Shown here piece after piece: positions 1 through 9,385 of a DNA stretch of 64,000 nt. Under the pieces are notes generated by a model. The model was given only the letters and a program-made list of their open reading frames with translations. It was not told where the DNA came from and made no database searches. The position numbers and the translations under genes were made by a program. Source of the DNA: Arcicella aquatica (GTDB lineage: Bacteria; Bacteroidota; Bacteroidia; Cytophagales; Spirosomataceae); contig NZ_JAYFUL010000002.1 in the NCBI RefSeq assembly GCF_034928825.1, positions 124,001 through 188,000 of the forward strand, given 5' to 3'. The first letter of the stretch is position 1, and each line of letters begins with the position of its first letter.

Positions 1-2221
1 AATGATGACTTTTGATGAAAAGCTACGTTATGAAAAAGATTTGGGTTATACCAATGGTTATTTTCAAGATGATGTAACGACAATGACCGATGCTGAATAC
101 CAAACAGAAGTAACTAGATTATCAGCAGGTAAAACAGATTGGTTTAAGACTCTTTTACAAAAAGGGCAATTAAGAACACATCGTTTTGGTATTAGTGGAG
201 CAAATGATTCATTTTCTTATAATATCAGTCTGCAAAGTTCTAATGTTGGAGGTTTAGTAAACGGATCTAATTCTGATGTGAAAGGAGGAAGAGTCAACTT
301 GGAGTATCGTGCAAATAAATGGTTAAAAACTGGAAGTAACTTACAATTTGCATCTATACAAACCAACGAACAAAGAGATCGTTATAATGTACAAAATCCT
401 TTCTATGCTATTTATGCTTATAATCCTTATGAACCAGAATTTAATGATGATGGTACTTACAACCTAACAGCAAATGGGTTTAGTATCTCGGAGGCAATAG
501 TAAACAATACTGAAAAACAAACAATTGTAAATGGGTTGGGTAGCTTTTATCTAACATTAACACCTATAAAAAACCTAGATATTCGTTCACAAATTGGCTT
601 AATTTACACAGACTACTACAGAGAATATTTTATAAAACCTAATTCAATTCTTGATCAATATGTGGGAGACCCAGCAGCGAGAGGTTCAAAAACAGATAAT
701 GGTTCACAAGGATTCAATTATGTTTTCACTAATACTGCTACTTATTCCAAATCTATTGACAATACCCATAATTTCAAAGTATTGGGTGGGATAGAATTTA
801 CAAGAGACAGAGCAAGAGCTTTCTCATTGTCAACAAAAGGATATCCTTCTGATAAAGTTAATACTCAGGACAATGCTTCAACACCAACAGGTGCAACGAC
901 TAGTAAATCAGATTGGGCATTGTATTCGCTATTTGGTCGTATCAACTACGATTTTAATCAAAAATATTTTATTGATTTTTCTGGTCGTCGTGATGGGTCT
1001 TCTCGTTTTGGGGCAAACAATCGCTATGGTTTATTTGGTGCTGTTAGTGCAGGATGGCATTTAGATAAAGAATCATTTATTCAAGACTTAACTTTTATCA
1101 ATTCATTAAAATTAAGAGCTAGTTATGGTTTAACAGGTAACGACCGTATTGGTAACTATACATCATTAGGATTGTATCGTTACAGCAGTTATGGTTTAAC
1201 ATCTGCTACTTTCCCATCACAAGTAGCAAACCCAGATTTAACTTGGGAAAAACAAACTGCAACTGATATTGGTTTAGATTTCTCTGTAATGAATAATCGT
1301 CTTTACGGCACAATAGACTGGTACACGAAGAAAAGTTCCTCGTTACTTTATGAAAGACCTCTCTCTACAACAACTGGTTTCCAATCAAGAATTGAAAACG
1401 TAGGAGCTGTACAAAACAGAGGGGTTGAATTGACAGTTGGATACAAAATTATTGATAACAAAGATTTTAAATGGGATGTAAATGTAAACTACTCTATCAA
1501 TAAGAATAAGGTTACAGCACTTACAGAAGATGGTATAATTCGTCCTGGAGGTCTTAGCAAGCTTCAAATTGGTCAACCAGTTGATGTATATTTTATGACT
1601 CGCTATGCGGGTGTAAATTCAGCTACGGGAGCACAACAATTTTATAACGTTAATGGTGAAGTGGTAGAGAATTACTCTCCAAGCGATGCAGTAATTTTAG
1701 AAGGCAAATCTCGTTTAGCAACTCGCTTTGGTAACTTCCACACAGATATTAGCTATAAAGGTATTTCGTTAGGTGCTGATTTATATTACTCTGGTGGAAA
1801 CTATATCTTTAACTCAATGTGGAATGATTTGACTTCTGACGGTGAATACATCTATAATAACCAAGCAGCAGATGCCTTGAATTATTGGAAAAAACCAGGT
1901 GATACTGGCGTATTACCCGTTCCAACTGGCATTAGCTATACAACAGATCGTTATTTACAAAAAGGTGATTTTATCCGTTTAAGAAATGTTACTTTAGGAT
2001 ACACTATCCCTTCATCTATTACCAAAAAAGCGAAAATACAATCAGTTAGAATTTATGCACAAGCACAAAACTGGTGGTATTATGCCTTTGAAGCAAAAGG
2101 TGACCCAGAAGTTGGTTTTGGACAAGCAGAAAGTACTGGAGGACAAACACAAGGATTATTCCGTGGTTATAGCTATCCTGTAACACGTCAATTAACATTC
2201 GGCATTGATTTAACCTTCTAA
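1..2221 (+). CDS. SusC/RagA-family TonB-linked outer membrane protein, 3' part (5' end outside window)
   Basis: This is the C-terminal roughly 740 residues of a SusC-type outer-membrane TonB-dependent transporter, which imports oligosaccharides or peptides together with a SusD lipoprotein. The frame is open at the left edge, and the first visible Met codons are internal because signal peptide, carboxypeptidase-like domain and plug are all missing. What remains is the beta-barrel: alternating aromatic-rich strands, a typical SusC stretch (GRRDGSSRFGANNRYGLFGA, residues about 329-348) and a C-terminus ending in an aromatic residue (GIDLTF), as expected for BAM insertion. susD starts 28 bp downstream, so the two form one transcription unit. 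The substrate cannot be inferred. Confidence 0.93.
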   Translation, partial: MMTFDEKLRYEKDLGYTNGYFQDDVTTMTDAEYQTEVTRLSAGKTDWFKTLLQKGQLRTHRFGISGANDSFSYNISLQSSNVGGLVNGSNSDVKGGRVNLEYRANKWLKTGSNLQFASIQTNEQRDRYNVQNPFYAIYAYNPYEPEFNDDGTYNLTANGFSISEAIVNNTEKQTIVNGLGSFYLTLTPIKNLDIRSQIGLIYTDYYREYFIKPNSILDQYVGDPAARGSKTDNGSQGFNYVFTNTATYSKSIDNTHNFKVLGGIEFTRDRARAFSLSTKGYPSDKVNTQDNASTPTGATTSKSDWALYSLFGRINYDFNQKYFIDFSGRRDGSSRFGANNRYGLFGAVSAGWHLDKESFIQDLTFINSLKLRASYGLTGNDRIGNYTSLGLYRYSSYGLTSATFPSQVANPDLTWEKQTATDIGLDFSVMNNRLYGTIDWYTKKSSSLLYERPLSTTTGFQSRIENVGAVQNRGVELTVGYKIIDNKDFKWDVNVNYSINKNKVTALTEDGIIRPGGLSKLQIGQPVDVYFMTRYAGVNSATGAQQFYNVNGEVVENYSPSDAVILEGKSRLATRFGNFHTDISYKGISLGADLYYSGGNYIFNSMWNDLTSDGEYIYNNQAADALNYWKKPGDTGVLPVPTGISYTTDRYLQKGDFIRLRNVTLGYTIPSSITKKAKIQSVRIYAQAQNWWYYAFEAKGDPEVGFGQAESTGGQTQGLFRGYSYPVTRQLTFGIDLTF

Positions 2222-2249
2222 ATTCATCCATTAAACAGACTTACAAAAT

Positions 2250-3692
2250 ATGAAAAAATATATTTTAACTCTTAGCATTTTTACTCTGATTGGAGTAACA
2301 AGCTGCAGCGATAAAGAACTTGAACTAGGTCCATATAACTCAGTAACTGATACGCAAGCATTTGAGACAGAATCTGATTTTACCAATGCAGCACAAGGTA
2401 TGTATGCCCGTGCAGTAAGTGGTTTATCAGGTTTATCAGGTGGTTCATATTATGCGGGTTCATCAATTAGTCTGCCTGATATTATGTCAGACAATGCTAT
2501 CATGAGCCGTACTGGTCGTTTATCAAATCGTTTTTTCCATGAATGGCGTTATAATGGTGACAATGCTTGGGACTTATGGACACAAGCCTATTCATCTATT
2601 CGTAGGGCCAATGGTATTCTGGTAAACATTAATAAATTATCAGATGGTACAGCCAAAAACAACTTTAAAGGTGAAGCTTTAGCGGTACGTGCCCTTGCTC
2701 ATTTTGATATGGTTAAATTATACGGAAAAGCTTTTACACAAGCAAGCGATGCTGATTTAGGTATTCCTTATGTAACAAGTACTGATCCAACTGCTAGACC
2801 TGCCCGTGAAACGGTTAAATCAAATTATGCTAAAATAGAAGCAGATTTGGTAGAAGCCGCAACGCTAATCGGAAGCGGAAATGGCATCTATCGTTTCAAC
2901 AAAGCAACAGTCTATGCTCTACTTTCACGATTGTATTTGTATGAGGGTCAATGGCAAAAAGCCGCTGATGCTGCCACACAATCATTAGCATTGAGTTCAA
3001 GCCCTGGGTCGATTACTAATTTTGCAAATATCTGGAAAGATGCAAGTAACGACGGCTTACTATTAAAATTACAAATTGTAGATAAAGATGCCGTTTCGCC
3101 AGGTGTTGAATACAGCCAAAGTTCTGCTTCGGGTGTTCGCTCTGAATATGTAATTGATTATGATTTCTTTAAATTATACAAAGACAATGATGTTCGTAAA
3201 AATGCGTACATTGGTTCAAGTACTTTTGGTGGATTCAAATACAACAATATCATCAAATATTTTGGCCGTGCTACAGGTAATGCCAACGTAGTTGACCCTA
3301 AGGTAATCAGGGTTGCAGAGGTATTATTAAACCGTGCAGAAGCTTTGGCACAATTAAACAAAGATGCTGATGCTTTAAAAGATTTGAATACATTAAGAGC
3401 AAGTCGCTATGTAGGTTTTGTCGCCGCTGATAATCAAGAAGGTGGTAATGCGTTGAAGGCTGAAATTGACTTGCAAAGACGCCTTGAACTAGCATTTGAA
3501 GGTCATCGTTTCTTCGATATTAAGCGCAAAGGTTTAGCCATAGTTCGTTCAAACTGGGGTGATAGATTCGATGGAACTGGAACAACCTATGGCTTTAAAA
3601 CGTTAGCTGCTGGTGATCCTAAGTTTCAATTACCAATACCAACCAACGAAATTCGTACAAACGCGAACGTTGCTCAGAACCCTGGATATTAA
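2250..3692 (+). CDS. RagB/SusD family nutrient-binding lipoprotein
   Basis: This 480-residue surface lipoprotein is the partner lid of the SusC upstream and binds the substrate at the outer membrane. The N-terminus is a lipoprotein signal (MKKYILTLSIFTLIGVTSCS) with the lipobox cysteine near residue 20. The SusD hallmarks are an N-terminal TPR-like part (RANGILVNINKL, EALAVRALAHFDMVKLYGKA) and the C-terminal SusD domain, where VAEVLLNRAEALAQL and RRLELAFEGHRFFDIKR are diagnostic. The length is normal for the family. It ends 24 bp before a strong terminator, which closes the susCD unit. No enzyme gene is attached, so the ligand is unknown. Confidence 0.95.
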   Translation: MKKYILTLSIFTLIGVTSCSDKELELGPYNSVTDTQAFETESDFTNAAQGMYARAVSGLSGLSGGSYYAGSSISLPDIMSDNAIMSRTGRLSNRFFHEWRYNGDNAWDLWTQAYSSIRRANGILVNINKLSDGTAKNNFKGEALAVRALAHFDMVKLYGKAFTQASDADLGIPYVTSTDPTARPARETVKSNYAKIEADLVEAATLIGSGNGIYRFNKATVYALLSRLYLYEGQWQKAADAATQSLALSSSPGSITNFANIWKDASNDGLLLKLQIVDKDAVSPGVEYSQSSASGVRSEYVIDYDFFKLYKDNDVRKNAYIGSSTFGGFKYNNIIKYFGRATGNANVVDPKVIRVAEVLLNRAEALAQLNKDADALKDLNTLRASRYVGFVAADNQEGGNALKAEIDLQRRLELAFEGHRFFDIKRKGLAIVRSNWGDRFDGTGTTYGFKTLAAGDPKFQLPIPTNEIRTNANVAQNPGY

Positions 3693-3715
3693 TAGTTGAA
3701 AATTATTTTATTAAA

Positions 3716-3751
3716 AAGGCTTTCTTCATATAAAAAGAAAGCCTTTTTTTT
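3716..3751 (+). terminator. Rho-independent terminator of the susCD unit
   Basis: A perfect 11-bp stem (AAGGCTTTCTT / AAGAAAGCCTT, arms 3716-3726 and 3735-3745) is followed by a run of T. It lies 24 bp after the susD stop codon. Confidence 0.9.
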
Positions 3752-3884
3752 CGTTTATCTAATAGCTATCTATGGATTAACTATGTTTCTAAAACCTTTA
3801 TTAACTTCTATCAAAAATAGTTATTATCTTGTGTAGCAAACACTTCAAATTCTATTTAATAAGTCTCCTAAAATTTATTTTAAT

Positions 3885-6512
3885 ATGAGAAAATTATTAC
3901 TTGCTACTCTAATAACCATGGGAAGCTTTGCTGCTTTCACACAAAAAATCAAAATCGAGTCTATCCCGGGAACTCAGATTGTTGATTATGCACCAACACC
4001 TGAGCAAGCCAAAGAACGTGTTTTGCCAATGGGATATACCGAGATGATGAAAGCAAAACTAGAAGCAGATAAGAAAATAGCTGCCAATATTCGAAAATCC
4101 TCCACTCAAACAGCTAACTTTCAAGTTTTTTACGAGCAAGGTTCCAATCTATCAGCCGAGGTAAAAAGTGTTTTTGAAAGAGCTGCCGCAACATGGGCTA
4201 ATGCTCTAAATTCGGATGTGCCTATTAAAATTTTAGTACGCTGGCGGAGTCTAGCCTCTGGTGTATTGGGGTCGGCTGGTGCGTCAACTTATTATCGTAA
4301 TTTTCCGGGAGCAGCCAAAGCAGGTACTTGGTATCCAATTGCCCTTGCAGAGAAAATGGCAAGAAAAGACCTTAATGGTACTGATCAACCAGATATTGTT
4401 GCTACTTTTAATTCTGACCGTACCGACTGGTACACTGGGGAATCGACTCCCACTAGATTACAATATGACCTGTATTCGGTTGTATTACATGAATATGGTC
4501 ATGGACTTGGTTTTATAGGTACTTTCGGAGCAAGCGATACTGTAGCTGGTTGGGGAAGTGGTAGCTTTGTAGGTTCAGCAGGAATTTTTGACAACTTCAT
4601 TGTTAATAGTACAGGTGTATCATTGATTGACTCTACTACTATCGAAAATTTTTCTGCGGCTCTTCGTAAAGAAGTTGTAGGAGGCAAACTATTTTTAAAT
4701 AGCCCTTCAGCGACAAAAGCGAATGCTAACAAACAGGCTAAATTGTACGCTCCTACTACTTATAGCGCGGGTTCTAGTATTTATCACGTAGATCAAGCTA
4801 CTTATCGTATCGGCGACCCAAATGCTTTAATGACACCTTCTATTGCAGCTGGTGAATTAACGCGTGAAATTGGACCCATTGTATTAAACCTATTTGCAGA
4901 TTTGGGTTGGATAAGTAGCTCTATCACCCATGACCCCTTGACTGATAATGAAGATACGAGCAAAGACTACATTTTTACGGCAAAAGTATTGGGAGATACT
5001 GCTATAAAAGATGGTTCAGTAAAGTTGTATATGACTACTACTAATAGCATTGCAGATGCCAAAGAAGTACCACTTACCAAAGCAGGCAATCAATATTCAT
5101 ATACATTACCAAAATCAACAGAGAGACGAAAAATTAGTTATTACTGGCAAGGTGAAGACTTAGCAGGTAGAAAATTAGCTACGCCCGCAGAGGCGCCATT
5201 GAGTCCTAAAGGTTTTGCAAATTATTATCAGTTTACCATTGGAGCAGATACTGTAAAACCTGTTATATCTTATACCAACAATATTTTTTCAATTTACAAT
5301 ACTGATACAGAGATAAATCTTCCAGAAGGTCAAGCCTATGATAACATAGGTATTGACAGTGCTTATGTAGAATATTATATCAATGATGTAAAACAAACGC
5401 CCATTATATTGACCTATACTACTAACGATAAAACCATTACTTTTAATGGTAGTTTTAAATTTACATCGACTCAATTTAAAGGGAATGATGTAGTAAAATA
5501 TCGCATCGTAGTAAAAGATAAAGCTAAGGCTAAAAATACACGTTTCTCGCCTGAAACTGGTTTCTATGAATTTAAAGTCTTGAAATTATTTCCTGCAGTA
5601 AATACTTACATCAATAATTTTGATACGTCGCCAGCAGCGCCTGATGATTTTTATCTAAAAGGTTTTACTTTCTCAAAACCCACAAACTTTACAAGCATTG
5701 CTTTAAACTCTGACCATCCTTATAAAAATGGTTCAGAAGAGACATTTGAAGTAGATGGAAATTTATTTACCAATTATATCGCTCAATTACTGAAACCAAT
5801 TACTTTAAGAAGCGATACTGCTAAAATCTACTTTGATGAAATAGTACTCGTAGAACCTGGTGCAGATGGTGCAGTTTTCCCTGATAGAGATTTCTTTGAT
5901 TATGTGGTAGTGGAAGGCTCTAAAGACAATGGTAAAACATGGCAGTGGTTCCAATCAGGTTGGGATTCAAATGATGACCCTGACTGGAAAAAAGCTTGGG
6001 CGTCTTTAAATTTGGATAAAGATCAAAATTCAAAGGTAGTCGGCACGCCTAGTCTTTTTAGAAAAAGAGAAATAGATATGCTAACTTCTGGGGATTTCAA
6101 GGCGGGTGATAAGGTCTTGGTTCGTTTTAGATTGTTAGCTGACCCTCTTGCTTATGGATGGGGATGGACTGTCGATAACTTGAATATACAAGGGCCATCG
6201 GGCAAAGCTGTGATAGTAACGCCAACTGTTTTAGGTAATGAACCAACCAGTACAATTGAAGTAACTATTTCTCCAAACCCTTCACCTAATGGTGAATACA
6301 AACTAAAAGCGAGCTTTGCTAAAGCGACAAAGAGTGTAACCATTAATGTTGTAAATATCTTTGGGGTATCTGTCTTTAACGAACAGCATACTAATTCGGG
6401 AAATGAGTTTAACCATACTATTAACCTAGCGAATCTTTCAAATGGTTATTATCTTTTGAAACTTCAAACAGAGCATGGAATGATTAATAAAAAAATAGTT
6501 TTAGCTAAATAA
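3885..6512 (+). CDS. Secreted metalloprotease-like protein with T9SS C-terminal sorting domain
   Basis: This 875-residue exported protein begins with a signal peptide (MRKLLLATLITMGSFAAFTQ). A zincin-like domain in the first roughly 340 residues carries LHEYGHGLGFIG, with HExxH at residues 202-206. The middle part (about 360-760) looks like beta-sandwich modules that bind or position substrate. The last roughly 80 residues form a type A T9SS sorting domain (ISPNPSPNGEYKLKA ... GYYLLKLQTEHGMINKKIVLAK split by a normal linker), which sends the protein across the outer membrane and is then cleaved. The classic third histidine of the metzincin motif HExxHxxGxxH is absent: the eleventh position is Gly212. 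It could therefore use another ligand or be inactive. It stands alone between two terminators. Confidence 0.85.
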   Translation: MRKLLLATLITMGSFAAFTQKIKIESIPGTQIVDYAPTPEQAKERVLPMGYTEMMKAKLEADKKIAANIRKSSTQTANFQVFYEQGSNLSAEVKSVFERAAATWANALNSDVPIKILVRWRSLASGVLGSAGASTYYRNFPGAAKAGTWYPIALAEKMARKDLNGTDQPDIVATFNSDRTDWYTGESTPTRLQYDLYSVVLHEYGHGLGFIGTFGASDTVAGWGSGSFVGSAGIFDNFIVNSTGVSLIDSTTIENFSAALRKEVVGGKLFLNSPSATKANANKQAKLYAPTTYSAGSSIYHVDQATYRIGDPNALMTPSIAAGELTREIGPIVLNLFADLGWISSSITHDPLTDNEDTSKDYIFTAKVLGDTAIKDGSVKLYMTTTNSIADAKEVPLTKAGNQYSYTLPKSTERRKISYYWQGEDLAGRKLATPAEAPLSPKGFANYYQFTIGADTVKPVISYTNNIFSIYNTDTEINLPEGQAYDNIGIDSAYVEYYINDVKQTPIILTYTTNDKTITFNGSFKFTSTQFKGNDVVKYRIVVKDKAKAKNTRFSPETGFYEFKVLKLFPAVNTYINNFDTSPAAPDDFYLKGFTFSKPTNFTSIALNSDHPYKNGSEETFEVDGNLFTNYIAQLLKPITLRSDTAKIYFDEIVLVEPGADGAVFPDRDFFDYVVVEGSKDNGKTWQWFQSGWDSNDDPDWKKAWASLNLDKDQNSKVVGTPSLFRKREIDMLTSGDFKAGDKVLVRFRLLADPLAYGWGWTVDNLNIQGPSGKAVIVTPTVLGNEPTSTIEVTISPNPSPNGEYKLKASFAKATKSVTINVVNIFGVSVFNEQHTNSGNEFNHTINLANLSNGYYLLKLQTEHGMINKKIVLAK

Positions 6513-6530
6513 TTTTTTAAAAATAATTAA

Positions 6531-6567
6531 AACGAGCCTTTTTGTGTATTCAAAAAGGCTCGTTTTT
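6531..6567 (+). terminator. Rho-independent terminator after the metalloprotease gene
   Basis: A perfect 14-bp inverted repeat (AACGAGCCTTTTTG at 6531-6544, its complement at 6551-6564) is followed by T residues. The A-rich left arm would also let it work on the opposite strand. Confidence 0.9.
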
Positions 6568-6599
6568 GTTTTGTTACATAACAATTTTTTACAAAAATG

Positions 6600-6630
6600 T
6601 TATAAGTCGAAACGCAATACCTTATCTTTG
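6600..6630 (+). promoter_or_regulatory. Candidate accD promoter
   Basis: TATCTTTG at 6623-6630 matches the Bacteroidetes -7 consensus TAnnTTTG. A TTA at 6600-6602 lies 20 nt upstream where a -33 TTG is expected. It would give a leader of about 90 nt before accD. The assignment rests on motif only. Confidence 0.45.
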
Positions 6631-6727
6631 CCAAGATTTTGCATTTCCTAGAAATGTATTAACCACAATTATATATTGAAACAAAAGGCTTTCAATCATT
6701 AACATTCGAATCTAGCAATCATAAAAT

Positions 6728-7570
6728 ATGTCTTGGTTTACCAGAAAAGATAAGGGTATTTTAACCCCTACCGAATCAAAACGTGAAGCTCCAGACGGGC
6801 TTTGGTATCAATGCCCATCTTGCAAAAAAGCAATGCACACTCGTGAACATAAGTTGTTCTCTTACACTTGTTCAAACTGCAATTATCATGAAAAAATTGG
6901 CTCTCAAGAATACTTTGAGATTCTTTTCGATCAAACAAAATATACAGAATTGGATGCAATGCTTTCTTCAGGCGACCCGCTGGAATTTGTAGATACCAAA
7001 CGTTATCCTGATCGTATTAAAGCTACTGAAAAGAAAACAGGCTTGAAAGATGCCGTTAGAACGGCACATGGTAAGATAAATGGCATCGAGATGGTAGTTT
7101 CTGCAATGGACTTTTCATTTATTGGAGGTTCAATGGGCTCTGTAGTAGGTGAAAAAATTGCTCGTGGTATCGACTATGCTCTTGCACACAAAATTCCATT
7201 CTTAATGATTTCTCGTTCAGGAGGTGCAAGGATGATGGAAGCTGGGTTCTCGTTAATGCAAATGGCGAAAACTTCTGCAAAATTAGCTTTATTAGCCGAA
7301 GCGGGTATTCCTTATATTTCTTTATTGACTGACCCAACAACTGGAGGAGTAACGGCATCTTATGCCATGCTCGGAGATTTTAATATCTCTGAACCGGGGG
7401 CTTTGATTGGTTTTGCTGGTCCAAGAGTTATTCGTGAAACCATCGGTAAAGATTTACCAAAAGGTTTCCAAAGTGCAGAATTCGTATTAGAACATGGATT
7501 CCTTGATTTTATCGTAGATAGAAAAGATTTAAAAGATAAGCTTTCATCTTTATTAGGAATGTTGGCGTAA
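6728..7570 (+). CDS. accD: Acetyl-CoA carboxylase carboxyltransferase subunit beta
   Basis: AccD (280 residues) with AccA forms the carboxyltransferase that moves the carboxyl group from biotin to acetyl-CoA, giving malonyl-CoA for fatty acid synthesis in the cytoplasm. The N-terminal four-cysteine zinc ribbon is intact (CPSC at residues 29-32, CSNC at 48-51). The crotonase-like core shows the conserved SRSGGARMMEAGFSLMQMAK and LTDPTTGGVTASYAMLGD and the FAGPRVIRETIGKDLPKGFQ block. Length and start are normal. It is a single-gene unit with its own candidate promoter and a strong terminator; accA is not in the window. Confidence 0.97.
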   Translation: MSWFTRKDKGILTPTESKREAPDGLWYQCPSCKKAMHTREHKLFSYTCSNCNYHEKIGSQEYFEILFDQTKYTELDAMLSSGDPLEFVDTKRYPDRIKATEKKTGLKDAVRTAHGKINGIEMVVSAMDFSFIGGSMGSVVGEKIARGIDYALAHKIPFLMISRSGGARMMEAGFSLMQMAKTSAKLALLAEAGIPYISLLTDPTTGGVTASYAMLGDFNISEPGALIGFAGPRVIRETIGKDLPKGFQSAEFVLEHGFLDFIVDRKDLKDKLSSLLGMLA

Positions 7571-7602
7571 TAGCTTTAAGCCTTGAGCGATGAGCTTTGA
7601 GC
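7571..7602 (+). repeat. Gene-end repeat (family A), copy 1
   Basis: The sequence TAGCTTTAAGCCTTGAGC followed by GATGAGCTTTGAGC begins directly after the accD TAA stop. Related copies lie at 8356, 14260, 32741, 34596 and 35754. Confidence 0.7.
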
Positions 7603-7644
7603 AAAAAAGGGGTTGTTGATTTTGAATCGACAACCCCTTTTTTT
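7603..7644 (+). terminator. Rho-independent terminator of accD
   Basis: A 13-bp stem starting with GGGGTTGTTGATT (7609-7621) pairs with AATCGACAACCCC (7625-7637), with one G-U pair and a 3-nt loop. It is flanked by A6 and T7, so it can act in both directions. Confidence 0.88.
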
Positions 7645-7715
7645 GTTTCTTGTTTTTAATGAATATATTATCTATTCTATCTCTTAAAATATTTAAAACG
7701 GCATTAGACAATTAT

Positions 7716-8225
7716 TTACATAAATCTCATATCTGTTTTTTGCATTTTTTTAATCTCTGCTTTATTATGTAAAACACCATGAATCAGGGCAATTAATCTA
7801 TAAAAGTCATCTTCAGCTTTAAGCTGTTCCGCTACTTTTCCACAGCCAGTTATTGTTGAAACATTTTTGCTTTCTCCTTTATATACAATATGGAGCTTAG
7901 TTTCAAATGAAGGTAACATTGAATATGATTTCATATCACATTCAAATGAATTAGGAAATTCTAGAAAATCATAATTTACAAACGAATCATAAATCTTTTG
8001 TTTTTCTTCTTTCGTCAAATGAACAGTTACAGAAGAATCCCCTTTCATGTATTGTCTAGAATAAACCCCTGTTTCTGAATCAAAAGTCGTAATTTCATCC
8101 TTCAAGACAAATGAAAAATCATTAGGAATTTCTTTATCATATTGATTACTTTTACAGCCATAAATCAGTAAATTCATAATAGCAAGTAGTGTAAATGCTT
8201 TGGATATTTTTAATAGTGTGTACAT
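7716..8225 (-). CDS. Hypothetical lipoprotein
   Basis: This is a putative lipoprotein of about 169 residues with no function that I recognise. I place the start at 8225, where the product begins MYTLLKISKAFTLLAIMN with a lipobox (LLIYGCKS). The frame stays open to an ATG at 8360, but that extension is unlike a signal peptide and runs through a palindrome at 8319-8348. The mature part is small and mixed alpha/beta, with acidic and lysine-rich stretches (LTKEEKQKIYDSFVNYDFLEF) and a late GCGKVAEQLKAEDDFYRLI segment. It resembles the many small uncharacterised Bacteroidetes envelope proteins. It lies downstream of the metal-response cluster on the same strand but is separated from it by repeats, so it may not belong to it. 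Confidence 0.7.
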   Translation of the reverse strand: MYTLLKISKAFTLLAIMNLLIYGCKSNQYDKEIPNDFSFVLKDEITTFDSETGVYSRQYMKGDSSVTVHLTKEEKQKIYDSFVNYDFLEFPNSFECDMKSYSMLPSFETKLHIVYKGESKNVSTITGCGKVAEQLKAEDDFYRLIALIHGVLHNKAEIKKMQKTDMRFM

Positions 8226-8318
8226 TAGAATCGTAGAGATTAGGGTGAAGTTATTCTTATTAAACACACAATTTAATCTTTTCAAAAAATCAATACAACA
8301 ATTGTATCTATAAAAAAA

Positions 8319-8348
8319 ACATAGCATGACTTTGAAGTCATGCCATGT
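8319..8348. repeat. Palindrome with GACTT..AAGTC core
   Basis: GCATGACTT (8324-8332) and AAGTCATGC (8335-8343) are separated by TG, and the outer ACAT/ATGT also pair past one mismatch. The half-site CATGGCATGACT recurs at 35592-35655. See also 32798-32837 and 62231-62261. Confidence 0.75.
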
Positions 8349-8355
8349 GTAATTT

Positions 8356-8386
8356 CTCAAAGCTCATTGCTTATCACTCAAAGCTA
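8356..8386 (-). repeat. Gene-end repeat (family A), copy 2
   Basis: Read on the minus strand it is TAGCTTTGAGTGATAAGC then AATGAGCTTTGAG. It lies 5 bp beyond the stop codon of the HMA gene and in the same orientation as that gene. Confidence 0.65.
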
Positions 8387-8391
8387 AAAAA

Positions 8392-8733
8392 CTACATTCC
8401 CCCCTTTTTACAGCAAGATGGTAATTTTTCATAGCCTTTTGCATTGGCGGTTACTTCGTCAGCATCGTATCCTACATCTGCAATAGCTTTTTTAATTTTT
8501 TCTACCGATGTCTTCTTTGGGTTGTACGTTACTGTTACAATCTTTTCTTTACTCTCAATATTCAGATTAGATTCTGAAACTCCTTTGGTAAAGGCTAATT
8601 TTTTCTCGATACGCTCTTTGCACATTTCGCAAATGGCAGAAGTTTTAATTTTTACTGTTTCTGTTTTAGGCGTTTCCGCAAATGTAAGCACTGAAACTAA
8701 TAAAAGGATTAATGCTAAGATGTTCTTTTTCAT
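8392..8733 (-). CDS. Secreted heavy-metal-associated (HMA) domain protein
   Basis: This 113-residue exported protein has a signal peptide (MKKNILALILLLVSVLTFAE) and one ferredoxin-like HMA domain (about residues 26-92) that binds soft metals such as copper through CEMC (Cys35, Cys38). The tail carries a Cys pair and glycines (SCCKKGGM) that could provide extra thiol ligands. The domain resembles periplasmic chaperones of the MerP/CopZ fold. It is the last gene of a leftward cluster with an HMA-AraC regulator and a TonB receptor, 83 bp from the former, which fits a role in handling periplasmic copper or a related metal. The metal itself is inferred. Confidence 0.88.
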   Translation of the reverse strand: MKKNILALILLLVSVLTFAETPKTETVKIKTSAICEMCKERIEKKLAFTKGVSESNLNIESKEKIVTVTYNPKKTSVEKIKKAIADVGYDADEVTANAKGYEKLPSCCKKGGM

Positions 8734-8816
8734 GTTGTTGTTTGTTTTATTGATTGATTATTTTGTTAAAGTATATTTGTTTTTATGGCATTTTAAAGTC
8801 TAATTCAACTTTTAAA

Positions 8817-9380
8817 TTATATCTCATCCAAGGCTTTTCTTGTGTGATATTGTGCCTCCTTGAAACGGCTAGGCGTCTGGCCCATTACTTTTTTAAACTG
8901 ATTCGATAAATGTTGAACGCTACTGTAATGCAATTGGTCAGCTATTTGACTTAGTGTTAATTCATCATAGACTAACAATTCCTTGACTCTTTCTATTTTC
9001 TGAAAAATGAGGTATTGTTCAATCGTTTTTCCTTCAATTTCCGAAAATAAGGTACTCAAGTACTTATAATCTCTGCCCACACGTTCAGCAATCAGAAAAG
9101 ATGGTGTTATTTTATCAACACTGTCGTCTCCTTGATAAATCATCTCAATCACTACATTCTTTATTTTCTCAACAATTTTCTTTCGTTTATCATCCAATAA
9201 TTCAAAACCTATATCATTCAATTTTTGAGCCAAAGTAGTTTGTGTATGTTCGTCTAAATCTTGTTGAATGATAACTTCGCCAAGTTCAATCTGTTCTACC
9301 TCAATATTCAGTTGTGTAAGGATTTGGTTTACGACCATCTTACAGCGATCACAAACCATATTTTTGATATATAACTTCAT
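8817..9380 (-). CDS. AraC-family regulator with N-terminal HMA-like metal domain
   Basis: This 187-residue protein has two parts. Residues 1-70 look like an HMA fold with MVCDRC (Cys10, Cys13) placed as in metallochaperones. Residues about 85-180 are an AraC/XylS DNA-binding domain with two helix-turn-helix motifs (LSTLFSEIEGKTIEQYLI; LSQIADQLHYSSVQHLSNQF) and the usual ending MGQTPSRFKEAQ. The architecture predicts a cytoplasmic one-component sensor that binds metal directly and switches its own cluster. It starts 5 bp after the TonB receptor stop, so the two are co-transcribed. The DNA-binding half is certain; metal sensing is inferred from the cysteines and context. Confidence 0.88.
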   Translation of the reverse strand: MKLYIKNMVCDRCKMVVNQILTQLNIEVEQIELGEVIIQQDLDEHTQTTLAQKLNDIGFELLDDKRKKIVEKIKNVVIEMIYQGDDSVDKITPSFLIAERVGRDYKYLSTLFSEIEGKTIEQYLIFQKIERVKELLVYDELTLSQIADQLHYSSVQHLSNQFKKVMGQTPSRFKEAQYHTRKALDEI

Positions 9381-9385
9381 CGCTC

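Noticed and set aside
8226..8360. N-terminal extension of the lipoprotein at 7716
   Set aside because: It overlaps a palindrome and a likely non-coding leader; a lipoprotein signal begins at 8225.
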